Below, one piece after another: positions 35,725-44,704 of a stretch of 64,000 bases of DNA (positions are counted from its first letter, which is position 1; the number at the start of each line of letters is the position of its first letter). A program made the translations under genes and the position numbers. This stretch comes from Sulfurospirillum sp. 1612 (GTDB taxonomy: Bacteria; Campylobacterota; Campylobacteria; Campylobacterales; Sulfurospirillaceae), in NCBI RefSeq assembly GCF_036556685.1, contig NZ_CP140614.1:1612001-1676000 (forward strand), given 5' to 3'. The notes beneath the pieces are model-generated. The model had not been told where the DNA came from. It worked only from the letters and a program-made list of their open reading frames with translations, and did not search any database.

Positions 35725-37368
35725 ATGAATCTATTTTCATATGACATCAATAAAAAATATAACAAATCAGTCGCCTACTTTTCAATGGAATTTGCGATTG
35801 ATCAAACACTCAAAATCTACTCAGGAGGTCTTGGATTTCTTGCAGGCTCACATATGAGAAGTGCGTATGATTTACGCCAAAATATTGTCGGAATTGGACT
35901 GCTTTGGAGTTTTGGATATTATGATCAATCACGCAATGAAGACCGAACGCTGCGTCCTGTTTATACGCGAAAATTTTACTATTTTTTAGAAGAACTCGAG
36001 CCAAAAGTCACGGTTAAAATTCATGGTGAAGATGTTGTCGTCAAAGCATTTTTAGTCAAACCCGAAGTCTTTGGTGCCGCACCATTGATTTTGCTCTCAA
36101 CTGACACTGATGAGAATGACTACCTTGCACGAACCATCACACATAAACTGTATGATGGCAATGAGCGTACCCGAGTCGCGCAAGAGATTGTCCTTGGAAT
36201 CGGAGGGGTAAAAATCTTAGAGGCCCTCCAACAAAAGATTGATATTTATCATATGAATGAGGGTCATGCACTCCCTTTAGTGTATGAACTCTACAACAAA
36301 ACTCCCGACATGGAAGCCATCAAGAAACAGGTCGTTTTCACCACCCATACGCCGGAGAAAGCGGGAAATGAAGAACATAATATCAACTTTTTACATGATA
36401 TGGGATTTTTCAATGGTTTGGATATGCCAACCGTTCGCAAGATTACCGGCTACGAACATGAAGATAACTTTAGTCTCACCATAGGCGCTTTGCGTAGTGC
36501 TAAGATTGCCAATGCCGTATCTAAAATCCATGCAACCGTCTCCAATGAGATGTGGGCTCATGTCGAAAATCGTTGTGAGATTATCTCGATCACCAACTCA
36601 CAAAACAAAAAATACTGGACTGACAAAACACTCACAAGAAACCTAGATGAACACGAGGATTATGAACTCAATGCCAGAAAAAAACACCTCAAAAAAATCC
36701 TCTTTGATGTCGTAGCGGATCAAACAGGCAAAATGTTCAATCCAGAAGTGTTGACTATTGTTTGGGCGCGTCGTTTTGCCGAATACAAAAGACCCGGACT
36801 TTTAAAATATGATTTTGAACGTTTTGAAAAATTAATGAAAAATAGTGAAATGCCCATACAAATCATCTGGGCAGGAAAACCTTATCCGACCGATTATGGT
36901 GCGATTGATCTCTTTAATGAATTGATTAATATCAGTCATCATTACAAGAATATGGCCGTGTTAATTGGCTATGAACTCACACTCTCAAAGATGTTAAAAC
37001 AAGGCAGCGATGTCTGGCTTAATACACCAAGAATCACTCGAGAAGCCAGTGGAACCAGCGGTATGGCCGCGAGTATGAATGGATCCATCCACTTTTCTAT
37101 TGATGATGGATGGCACCCTGAATTTGCGCGCGATGGCAAAAATGCCTTCACGATTCCAGCGGTTGATCATACATTGCCCCTAGAAGAACAAGATCGCTTG
37201 GACAATCAACACATGATGGATATCTTGGAAAATAAAATCATCCCGACCTATTACAAAGAACACACACAATGGTTGGAGATTATGAAAAGTGCGATGACAG
37301 AGATCGAAATAGAGTTTGATTCAAGCAGGCAAGCCGATGAATATTATGAAAAAATGTTTAATTATTAA
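35725..37368 (+). CDS. GT35 alpha-glucan phosphorylase homologue lacking the PLP lysine
   Basis: This 547-residue protein is the short GT35 form, not the 800-residue E. coli GlgP. It retains SVAYFSMEFAID, MNEGHALPLVYEL, WARRFAEYKRPGLL (the phosphate- and nucleotide-contacting Arg and Lys), and REASGTSGM. The pyridoxal-phosphate-binding lysine that follows GTSGM (GTGNMK in classic enzymes) is replaced by Ala448: GMAASMNG. It ends with a family-like IDDGWHPEF. A phosphorylase without this lysine should not bind PLP normally, so it may not phosphorolyse glycogen; it could act as a different glucosyltransferase or a glucan-binding regulator. It lies 9 bases before pgm. Confidence 0.85.
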   Translation: MNLFSYDINKKYNKSVAYFSMEFAIDQTLKIYSGGLGFLAGSHMRSAYDLRQNIVGIGLLWSFGYYDQSRNEDRTLRPVYTRKFYYFLEELEPKVTVKIHGEDVVVKAFLVKPEVFGAAPLILLSTDTDENDYLARTITHKLYDGNERTRVAQEIVLGIGGVKILEALQQKIDIYHMNEGHALPLVYELYNKTPDMEAIKKQVVFTTHTPEKAGNEEHNINFLHDMGFFNGLDMPTVRKITGYEHEDNFSLTIGALRSAKIANAVSKIHATVSNEMWAHVENRCEIISITNSQNKKYWTDKTLTRNLDEHEDYELNARKKHLKKILFDVVADQTGKMFNPEVLTIVWARRFAEYKRPGLLKYDFERFEKLMKNSEMPIQIIWAGKPYPTDYGAIDLFNELINISHHYKNMAVLIGYELTLSKMLKQGSDVWLNTPRITREASGTSGMAASMNGSIHFSIDDGWHPEFARDGKNAFTIPAVDHTLPLEEQDRLDNQHMMDILENKIIPTYYKEHTQWLEIMKSAMTEIEIEFDSSRQADEYYEKMFNY

Positions 37369-37377
37369 GAGGTTATC

Positions 37378-39042
37378 ATGAGCACTACAATCCACCCCAA
37401 CGCAGGGAAATTACCACCCAAAAGCTCTTTGTGTAACATTCCTGAATTAATCAGTGCGTATTACACCCAAAAACCCGATATCACAGTAAGTGCAGAAAAA
37501 GTGAGTTTTGGTACTTCTGGTCATCGTGGAAGTTCTCTTCACAATAGTTTTAATGAAGCCCATATCCTAGCTGTGACACAAGCGGTATGTGAGTACCGAA
37601 AGCAAGCAGGGATTGATGGAATTTTATTTATGGGGATGGACACACATGCCCTCTCTTACCCCGCACAAATCACTGCACTTCAAGTGCTCACGGCCAATGA
37701 AGTGCGCGTTTATATCGCAAAAGATAGTGGCTATACCCCTACTCCGGTCATCTCTCACGCGATATTGACACACAATAAAGAAAACAACACCGCGCAATGT
37801 GATGGTATCGTCATCACACCCTCACACAATCCCCCCACAGATGGTGGGTTTAAATACAATCCGCCTCATGGAGGGCCAGCAGATACGGATGTGACAGATT
37901 GGATTGAAAAAAGAGCCAATGCTATCTTAGAAAACAATCTCAAAGATGTCCGCGTCCTCAGCCTTCATGAAGCACTCCAATCGCCTTACCTCACGCAATA
38001 TGATTACATCACACCTTATGTCAAGGATTTGGATACTATTTTGGATATGAATGCCATCAAAGAATCAAAAATACGCATTGGAGCTGATGCTATGGGAGGG
38101 GCAGGATTGGCCTATTATAGTGCTATAAAAGAGTATTATGGGCTCAATATGGAAATTTTTAATAACCATCTTGATGCGACCTTTTCTTTTATGCATTGTG
38201 ATAAAGATGGCAAAATTCGCATGGATTGCTCCTCTCCTTATGCTATGGCGGGTTTGATTGATATGAAAGATGACTTTGATATTGCCTTTGGGAATGACAC
38301 CGATTTTGATCGTCATGGTATCGTGACTAAAAGTGTGGGACTCATGAATCCCAACCACTACCTCAGCGTTGCAATCAACTATCTCGCTCAAAACAGGCCT
38401 CAATGGAGTAGTAAACTGGGTATCGGCAAGACCTTAGTCAGTAGCTCCATGATTGATCGTGTCGCACAAAGCTTGCACCGAAAAGTAATCGAAGTACCCG
38501 TAGGTTTTAAATGGTTTGTATCAGGGCTGATTCATGGTGAGATATTTTTTGGAGGGGAAGAGAGTGCGGGGGCTAGTTTCTTGAGAAAAGATGGCTCGGT
38601 ATGGACAACGGACAAAGATGGTATTATCATGACCCTTCTTGCTGCTGAGATTTTAGCCACCACACATAAGGACCCTGGTGTTCACTATCAGGAACTTACC
38701 CAAAAATTTTCCAATCCTATCTACAAACGTATTGATGCCCCTGCGGATGAAAAGCAGAGAAATATCCTCAAAAATCTCAAACCCCAAGACATCAAAGCAA
38801 CCACTTTGGCCGGAGAGAAAATTGAAGCAATTTTGACCAAAGCACCGGGCAATAACGCTCCAATTGGCGGGTTAAAAGTTCAAAGCCAAAATGGCTGGTT
38901 TGCGATTCGTCCATCGGGAACTGAGGCTATTTATAAGATTTATGCTGAGAGTTTTATCGATGAGGCACACTTAGCATCCATCCAGAAAGAAGCACAAGCC
39001 ATCGCCAATAGTGTATGGGGAAAGACAAAAGATACGCAATAA
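37378..39042 (+). CDS. pgm: Alpha-D-glucose phosphate-specific phosphoglucomutase
   Basis: This 554-residue protein converts glucose-1-phosphate to glucose-6-phosphate. The active-site phosphoserine lies in TPSHNPPTDGG, the metal loop is GNDTDFDRHG, and the sugar-binding GGEESAG is complete. The length is that of the E. coli Pgm type. It closes the island and links glycogen turnover to glycolysis. It ends 4 bases from the convergent fhlB-like gene, so no separate terminator fits between them. Confidence 0.95.
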   Translation: MSTTIHPNAGKLPPKSSLCNIPELISAYYTQKPDITVSAEKVSFGTSGHRGSSLHNSFNEAHILAVTQAVCEYRKQAGIDGILFMGMDTHALSYPAQITALQVLTANEVRVYIAKDSGYTPTPVISHAILTHNKENNTAQCDGIVITPSHNPPTDGGFKYNPPHGGPADTDVTDWIEKRANAILENNLKDVRVLSLHEALQSPYLTQYDYITPYVKDLDTILDMNAIKESKIRIGADAMGGAGLAYYSAIKEYYGLNMEIFNNHLDATFSFMHCDKDGKIRMDCSSPYAMAGLIDMKDDFDIAFGNDTDFDRHGIVTKSVGLMNPNHYLSVAINYLAQNRPQWSSKLGIGKTLVSSSMIDRVAQSLHRKVIEVPVGFKWFVSGLIHGEIFFGGEESAGASFLRKDGSVWTTDKDGIIMTLLAAEILATTHKDPGVHYQELTQKFSNPIYKRIDAPADEKQRNILKNLKPQDIKATTLAGEKIEAILTKAPGNNAPIGGLKVQSQNGWFAIRPSGTEAIYKIYAESFIDEAHLASIQKEAQAIANSVWGKTKDTQ

Positions 39043-39046
39043 AATC

Positions 39047-39307
39047 TTATTTTTTTGTTAGTGTATAGATAAACTGAAACACTTCCGCAACAGCCTTATA
39101 GAGGTTTTGCGGAATCTCTTGGTCGATTTCCACCTTGCTTAAAAGCTCCACCAAATCTTCATCTTTTTTGATAGGAAGTTGACACTCTTTTGCAATTTTA
39201 ATAATATTTTTGGCCACGTCACCTTTGCCTTTGGCTTTGATTCTAGGAGCTTTATCTTTGTCTTTGTTATATTTTAATGCGACGGCTTTTTGGATATCTT
39301 TAGGCAT
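39047..39307 (-). CDS. FhlB: FlhB C-terminal-domain protein
   Basis: This 86-residue protein resembles the cytoplasmic C-terminal domain of the flagellar export switch FlhB (VALKYNKDKDKAPRIKAKGKG, IPQNLYKAVAEVFQF). The NPTH self-cleavage motif is absent, as in stand-alone FhlB proteins, so it cannot cleave itself. In Campylobacterota this paralogue is thought to stand in for part of FlhB. I start at ATG 39307 rather than GTG 39325, whose extra residues lie in overlap with the previous gene. It follows directly on a FliK-like gene, consistent with flagellar export control. Confidence 0.83.
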   Translation of the reverse strand: MPKDIQKAVALKYNKDKDKAPRIKAKGKGDVAKNIIKIAKECQLPIKKDEDLVELLSKVEIDQEIPQNLYKAVAEVFQFIYTLTKK

Positions 39308-40256
39308 GCAGATTAATTCCCTCACCCGTCTGTAAAGATGTCACCATGGATTGGATTTCTTGTTTGATAGAGTGGTCTTTGCGAGCATCATACATATATA
39401 AAGAAGAGACAATAAGCCCTGCATTTTGGATGGCTTCTCGCAGCACATCGGAGTATTCATTCAAAAGTTTTAAAAAGTTTTTATTTTCAGTAAAAAAAGA
39501 AATTGAGGTATAAACATCATCAAAAAGCATCGCAAAAACATCAATATCCCCAAACTCTTTCAGCGTCAGATGAATCTCGCAAAAAAATCTTTTCTCTTTC
39601 AATTTTTTGATACTGATATTGCCACCTTGTAGCCCTTCCCATGAAAAAGGAAGGTATAATATCGTCGTGTGAGAACATAATGCCATCAACTGATAATAGT
39701 GAATACTCATCAGCACTTTGTCCACTTTTGCTAAAAGATCTAGCGGCGGGATGGGATTTTGTGTTTTTAAGTGCTCTTTTATCTGAAGGAGGGAGGCTTT
39801 GATATCTCCCAAGATACTCTCTTTTATAGCAGGATTTTGTAAATTTTCTTTAGAATTTTGCGCCAATTTGGATTCAAAAAAGAGACCCGATTTTTCGATT
39901 TGTTTTTGTAAACCTTGTGCATCTAATGTCTTAATATCAACGAAGAATTTATCCAAGTTAATCACCGTCTTAGATAAAAGCGCCTCTTGTTTGATCGCAT
40001 TCATAATGGATTGAATATCTAGCATTGTCGCTTTTAAATTCAAAGATATATCAATCTGTCGCAAACTGTTTAAGATATGCGCTTCAGATTGCGTTTTGGA
40101 AAACAACGCTTCAAAAAGCGCATCAAGCGTCTTTTGAATGGATTGCTTTGGTATGGAAGAGGAGGACAAGAGTGGATTTGGATTTTTATCAACGGTTGTA
40201 CTCTTTAAAACATTTGTATCATGATGGCCAGATACATTGGTTTTTGAAATATCCAT
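39300..40256 (-). CDS. FliK-like flagellar hook-length/export protein (divergent)
   Basis: This 318-residue protein has a disordered, Ser/Asn-rich N-terminus, a middle helical part, and a C-terminal region (residues about 220-290, FFCEIHLTLKEFGDIDVFAMLF) that resembles the FliK C-terminal domain. No signal peptide or membrane segment is seen. It overlaps FhlB by 8 bases, and this pairing of a FliK-like protein with FhlB is the main support for a flagellar role. The alternative is an unrelated conserved protein of this phylum. Confidence 0.7.
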   Translation of the reverse strand: MDISKTNVSGHHDTNVLKSTTVDKNPNPLLSSSSIPKQSIQKTLDALFEALFSKTQSEAHILNSLRQIDISLNLKATMLDIQSIMNAIKQEALLSKTVINLDKFFVDIKTLDAQGLQKQIEKSGLFFESKLAQNSKENLQNPAIKESILGDIKASLLQIKEHLKTQNPIPPLDLLAKVDKVLMSIHYYQLMALCSHTTILYLPFSWEGLQGGNISIKKLKEKRFFCEIHLTLKEFGDIDVFAMLFDDVYTSISFFTENKNFLKLLNEYSDVLREAIQNAGLIVSSLYMYDARKDHSIKQEIQSMVTSLQTGEGINLHA

Positions 40257-40265
40257 ATTACCCTC

Positions 40266-40931
40266 TCAATCAATCAGTGTGCTTACCTCGACATTTTTTC
40301 CTCTGCTATGCATTTTAGCATATTCTACAATTTTGCCATGAAACCTCGCATAGATTTCATGATCACTCATCGCACGGGAGTACAAAGCATCCACACGTTT
40401 TTTATTGGTAGCAATTCCCTCTATCATCCACGCTTTTAGCGCGTCATAACTCTCAAATTCAAACCCAAAAGCTGCTAATAATCGAGCCGTGTAACTATCC
40501 ACGACCAATTCATCTTTGAGACAACTATAACATAATATTGAATCCGCACTCTCCTCGCCCACACCTTTTTGGGACAATAACCACTCCCGTGTTACATTGT
40601 GTGTAAACGCTTCAAAACTGCCAAATGTCGCATCAATGGCTTTGGACAATCTTGAGAGATTTTTTGCTTTGGTATTATAAAATCCACTGGGTTTAATTAA
40701 AATCGATAATCTTCTCACGTCGATTTCTGCGAGAGATTTCAAATCCAAAACATTAGCATTTCTGAGATTGTCTAAACTTTTTTCAACCTTTTCCCATTTG
40801 GTTTGTTGCGTCAAAATCGCACCCACAACTACCTCAAAGGACCCACTATGAGGCCACCAAAACGGATCTCTTTGTGTCGCATCATACCCTCTATTTTTGA
40901 GGAGTTCTAACAATTCATAGCTATTGGTCAT
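40266..40931 (-). CDS. MagIII-type 3-methyladenine DNA glycosylase (HhH-GPD)
   Basis: This 221-residue protein has the helix-hairpin-helix motif GVGEESADS and the catalytic Asp in VVDSYTARLL. PFWWPHSGSFEVVVGAILTQQTKW and the C-terminal YARFHGKIVEYAK closely match H. pylori MagIII, as I remember it. The iron-sulfur cysteine cluster of endonuclease III is absent. The Lys of endonuclease III (GVGRKTAN) is replaced by Glu, so it should be a monofunctional glycosylase that removes 3-methyladenine. It overlaps the DUF815 gene by 4 bases. Confidence 0.85.
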   Translation of the reverse strand: MTNSYELLELLKNRGYDATQRDPFWWPHSGSFEVVVGAILTQQTKWEKVEKSLDNLRNANVLDLKSLAEIDVRRLSILIKPSGFYNTKAKNLSRLSKAIDATFGSFEAFTHNVTREWLLSQKGVGEESADSILCYSCLKDELVVDSYTARLLAAFGFEFESYDALKAWMIEGIATNKKRVDALYSRAMSDHEIYARFHGKIVEYAKMHSRGKNVEVSTLID

Positions 40932-41689
40932 AACAATCTCGAAAAATAGTTATAAAACTGTTTGGCGGTACGTCCACTGCGAGATGCACGGTGCGTTGCA
41001 AAAATCTTGGCTTCTTTATGAAGCAGGTCACGATCGCCTTGAAAATCAGAAAAATAAGAATCTACAATTTTGATGTATTGCTCAAAACTGCCTTGATAAA
41101 ATGAAATCCACAAACCAAACCGATCTGAGAGTGAAATCTTCTCTTCGATTGTATCGCCATAATGAATCTCATCTTCGGTGACACGGACGTCTTCATTATC
41201 TTTGTGTAATTCTGAAATCAGATGGCGCCTATTAGAACTTGCATAAATCAAGGTATTTTTAGGAGGCAATTCAATGGAGCCCTCTAATATCGGCTTCAAG
41301 CCCGTATAGCTACTATCCCCACTCTCAAAGGAGAGATCATCACAAAAGATGATAAATTTATACGGCAAATCACGAATATCATCAATAATCTCAGGTAAAC
41401 TCGTCAAATCCTCTTTTGAAAATTCAATAATTCGAAGTCCTTGGTCTTTAAAGTGATTAAAGACCGCTTTGATTAATGAAGATTTTCCCGTACCGCGTGC
41501 ACCCCAAAGTAGCGCATTGTTTGAGGGTGCTCCTTGTAAAAAGGCTTCTGTATTTTTAACCAATTGACTTTTTTGGTTTTCAACGCCGACAAGATCATCG
41601 AGTGTTATGGGGTCAATATCCACAATGGCTTTGAGGTCATTTTTTCTTTTGCGCCAAATTGCAGCGTGTGTGTGTTCCCAATCAATCAT
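40928..41689 (-). CDS. DUF815-family AAA ATPase
   Basis: This 253-residue protein has Walker A GARGTGKS at residues 63-70, Walker B KFIIFCDDLSF, and sensor ASSNRRHL. It belongs to the DUF815 family, conserved in many bacteria with no firm function. No transmembrane segment is present. It lies between mfd and a DNA glycosylase with overlaps at both ends (8 and 4 bases), so a link with DNA repair or replication is a fair guess. It is not a clamp loader: the sequence lacks the SRC motif. Confidence 0.86.
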   Translation of the reverse strand: MIDWEHTHAAIWRKRKNDLKAIVDIDPITLDDLVGVENQKSQLVKNTEAFLQGAPSNNALLWGARGTGKSSLIKAVFNHFKDQGLRIIEFSKEDLTSLPEIIDDIRDLPYKFIIFCDDLSFESGDSSYTGLKPILEGSIELPPKNTLIYASSNRRHLISELHKDNEDVRVTEDEIHYGDTIEEKISLSDRFGLWISFYQGSFEQYIKIVDSYFSDFQGDRDLLHKEAKIFATHRASRSGRTAKQFYNYFSRLL

Positions 41690-44663
41690 GATGTTTTAAT
41701 CCTTTTCTCAAATATTTCAGTACCGTATCTAGTATGTCATCATCATCTTTACTACGAGATTTTAACAAAATCTTCTGTTCTTTGTCATCTTTAATTGTGA
41801 TATTTTGGCCATAATTACTAATCAAAGTAATATGATTGAGTGCGGCTAAAATCTTGATGGTGATGACATCTAAAAACTGTTTGGTTATTATATCAATTTT
41901 TCCAAATCGATCCACCATCTCCTCTTCAATATCCAACACTTCTGTGATGGATTGGCACTTACTTAACCTACGGTAAAGCTCCAACCGTACGCGATCTTCA
42001 GCGATATAATCACTGTTGATATACGCCGTAACACTAAGCTTAATATCAATCTCATGATCTTGGGTACTTTTCTTGTTCAACAAAGTATTAATCGCATCTT
42101 CAAGCATTTTGAGATACAAAGAATAGCCGATATTTTTGATGTGCCCGCTTTGTGCTTCTCCCACGAGATTTCCCCCACCTCGAATTTCGAGATCATGATA
42201 GGCCAAAACCGAACCGCTTCCAAGATAAGAATTGGCCTCCAAAGAGAGCAAGCGTTTTTTGGAATCTTCGGTGAGTTTATCTTTGTTGTTGACAAGAAAA
42301 TAACAATATCCCTGACGTTTTGCACGCCCGACACGACCACGTAATTGATGCAAATCTGCCATCCCAAAGTTATCTGCCGCATCGATGATGATGGTATTGA
42401 CATTGGGAATATGAATACCTGATTCGATAATCGAAGTGCTCAACAATAGATCATATGCCCCTTCTTGAAATTGTAGCATCTCTTTTTCACTAATAGCTGG
42501 AGGCACTTTTGAATGCAAAACCAATATTTTCATCGATGGAATCATCAATTGCAACTCTTTTTTCTTCTGCTCAATAGAAGAGATACGATTATGCACAAAA
42601 AAGATCTGTCCACCCCGACGCATCTCTCTTAAGATAGCCTCTTTGATGACTTTTTCTTCATACTCTTTGACAAAAGTACGCACATCTTCTCGTTCTGCTG
42701 GTGGCGTGAGAAGTTTGGAATACTGCTTGATAGAACTCAGTGCCATATTGAGACTACGAGGAATCGGTGTCGCACTCATCGATAAAATATGAATATTCTC
42801 TCTCATGTTTTTAAGTTTTTCTTTTTGAGCCACTCCAAATTTATGCTCTTCATCAATCACAATTAAAGCAGGATTGTGCAAAGGTTTATCAAGCAAGGTG
42901 TGTGTTCCCACACAGACTTGCAAACTCCCCTCTCGCAACTCTTTGAGAATACGGCTTTTTTGATTTGTTGGGGTAAAGCGGTCTAGTTTTTCTACCCGAA
43001 TATTATAGGGTTTAAATCGCTCATTCAAGCTTTTAAAGTGTTGTGATGACAGTAGCGTCGTAGGGGCGATGAGGATGGCTTGAAACCCACTCATAGCAAC
43101 AGCAAAGATCGCATTCATAGCCACTTCTGTCTTTCCAAATCCCACATCACCACTCAACAAACGATCCATAATCTTGCCACTCTCAAGATCTGCATAAATC
43201 TCATCAATACATGTTTGCTGATCTTTGGTGTAAATAAATCCAGAATCTTCTTGAAATTGTGTTATTTCACTTTTGTGCGTGTCAATTTTCAAAGCATCAA
43301 TCATCTCACGTTTTGCCGCAGTCTCAATAATCTCTTTGGCAATCGCAAAAAGTTTCTCTTTGGCTTTGCTTTTGAGGCGTTGAAAACTTCCTTTCCCCAG
43401 CTTATCAACGACCGCCAAAGTACCACTACTAGCAATATAACGATCAATAACATGAAGATTTTCCACCGGCAAGAGTAGTTTGTCCTCTCCTTGATACAAA
43501 ATCAAGGCAAAATCACGAGTCGCGCCTAAAACGGTACAATTTTGCAAGCCTTTAAATACGCCAATACCGTAATTTTCATGCACAACATAATCTCCGACTT
43601 TTAACTCATCGAGTAAAATATTGGATTTTCGTACTTTTTTGATTTTGTGCTTTTTATTTAATGATATGATGATAGCCTCATCACTCATGATATTGACAAT
43701 CAAAGGACTCTCTTTAAATTTTACCGTGAGAGGGTCTAGTCCTGCTTGCTTCAAAAACACTTCATTTCTGGCTAAAATTGTGATTTTTTTATCCTGATGA
43801 AACCCTAGAAAATCCACCACAGAAGAGATAGCAATGGGGCGAAAAATTTTGGGTTCTGGGATGATGGGAACCTGAGATAAACGCGCTTTTGCAGGGGGAT
43901 CAAAGAGTGCTATTTCATCAATATCATTATGATAATCTTCTGCATATATGCTATCAAACGTCTCAAGATAATCATGAGAATAAGCCCCAATACCCCAAAG
44001 ACTCAAAGCATGTATGTCTTTTTCAAAACTGTCGCTTTTGATTTTTGAAATCTCTTGATTAATCTGTTCATATTGCGTCTGATTTAATGAAAAAAGAGCA
44101 GGAAATAGGGTTATATCTTCCAATTCTTCTTTCTCACTTTTTTGACTCTCACAATCAAAAAACCGAAGACTCTCTACTTCATCATCAAACAATGAAATAC
44201 GAATGGGTTTGTCAAGATTTGGCGGAAACAAATCGATAATATCACCACGAAAGGAGACTTCTCCTGAAGCCTCGACGATATCGGCACTTTGATATCCCCA
44301 ATAAAAAAGTTGATTTTGAAATGCATTTCTATCAAGTTTCATAGCAAATTCAATGACCTGATGTTGCAATAAACTCTCATCAGGTAAGGGCACAAGAAGC
44401 GTGCGAATTGGCACAATCAAAATCTTTTTTGTAGATTTATCTGCATAGTAATGATTTAAGACATTCAACAACTCTTTGATCTCAGCACCAAAAGGGAGTA
44501 AGTCATCGCCATGGCTCACTCTTAAATCTGGCAAAACATAACTCTTTTTCCCTAAGAATTCGAGAACTTGAGCGGCTAAAAATGCTGTTTTATCATTGTC
44601 GACACCCAAAAGTGATGTGGTACGATTTTTATTGTGAAAATATTCATAACATGTAGCTTGTAT
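41682..44663 (-). CDS. mfd: Transcription-repair coupling factor Mfd, with non-canonical start
   Basis: This protein of about 993 residues has the UvrB-homology N-terminus, the RNA polymerase-binding domain (VGDYVVHENYGIGVFKG), the RecG-like translocase with Walker A LLSGDVGFGKTEV and DEEH, and the C-terminal autoinhibitory domain. It removes stalled polymerase and recruits excision repair. The first canonical start is TTG 44609, which has no ribosome site. Upstream, the frame QATCYEYF matches the known C. jejuni start QARFYEYF. Between the in-frame stop and this point only CTG (44666) and ATA (44663) occur, with AAAGGAAA 7-10 bases before them. I place the start at ATA 44663. Confidence 0.9.
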   Translation of the reverse strand: MQATCYEYFHNKNRTTSLLGVDNDKTAFLAAQVLEFLGKKSYVLPDLRVSHGDDLLPFGAEIKELLNVLNHYYADKSTKKILIVPIRTLLVPLPDESLLQHQVIEFAMKLDRNAFQNQLFYWGYQSADIVEASGEVSFRGDIIDLFPPNLDKPIRISLFDDEVESLRFFDCESQKSEKEELEDITLFPALFSLNQTQYEQINQEISKIKSDSFEKDIHALSLWGIGAYSHDYLETFDSIYAEDYHNDIDEIALFDPPAKARLSQVPIIPEPKIFRPIAISSVVDFLGFHQDKKITILARNEVFLKQAGLDPLTVKFKESPLIVNIMSDEAIIISLNKKHKIKKVRKSNILLDELKVGDYVVHENYGIGVFKGLQNCTVLGATRDFALILYQGEDKLLLPVENLHVIDRYIASSGTLAVVDKLGKGSFQRLKSKAKEKLFAIAKEIIETAAKREMIDALKIDTHKSEITQFQEDSGFIYTKDQQTCIDEIYADLESGKIMDRLLSGDVGFGKTEVAMNAIFAVAMSGFQAILIAPTTLLSSQHFKSLNERFKPYNIRVEKLDRFTPTNQKSRILKELREGSLQVCVGTHTLLDKPLHNPALIVIDEEHKFGVAQKEKLKNMRENIHILSMSATPIPRSLNMALSSIKQYSKLLTPPAEREDVRTFVKEYEEKVIKEAILREMRRGGQIFFVHNRISSIEQKKKELQLMIPSMKILVLHSKVPPAISEKEMLQFQEGAYDLLLSTSIIESGIHIPNVNTIIIDAADNFGMADLHQLRGRVGRAKRQGYCYFLVNNKDKLTEDSKKRLLSLEANSYLGSGSVLAYHDLEIRGGGNLVGEAQSGHIKNIGYSLYLKMLEDAINTLLNKKSTQDHEIDIKLSVTAYINSDYIAEDRVRLELYRRLSKCQSITEVLDIEEEMVDRFGKIDIITKQFLDVITIKILAALNHITLISNYGQNITIKDDKEQKILLKSRSKDDDDILDTVLKYLRKGLKHHD

Positions 44664-44704
44664 CAGAGTCTGGTTTCCTTTCTTTTATATATTTTTATCA
44701 TTGA

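Noticed and set aside
21150-39042. Island as a recently acquired genomic island
   Set aside because: No integrase, tRNA, direct repeats or insertion sequences at either edge, and codon use looks like the surroundings by eye. Transfer in the distant past cannot be excluded.
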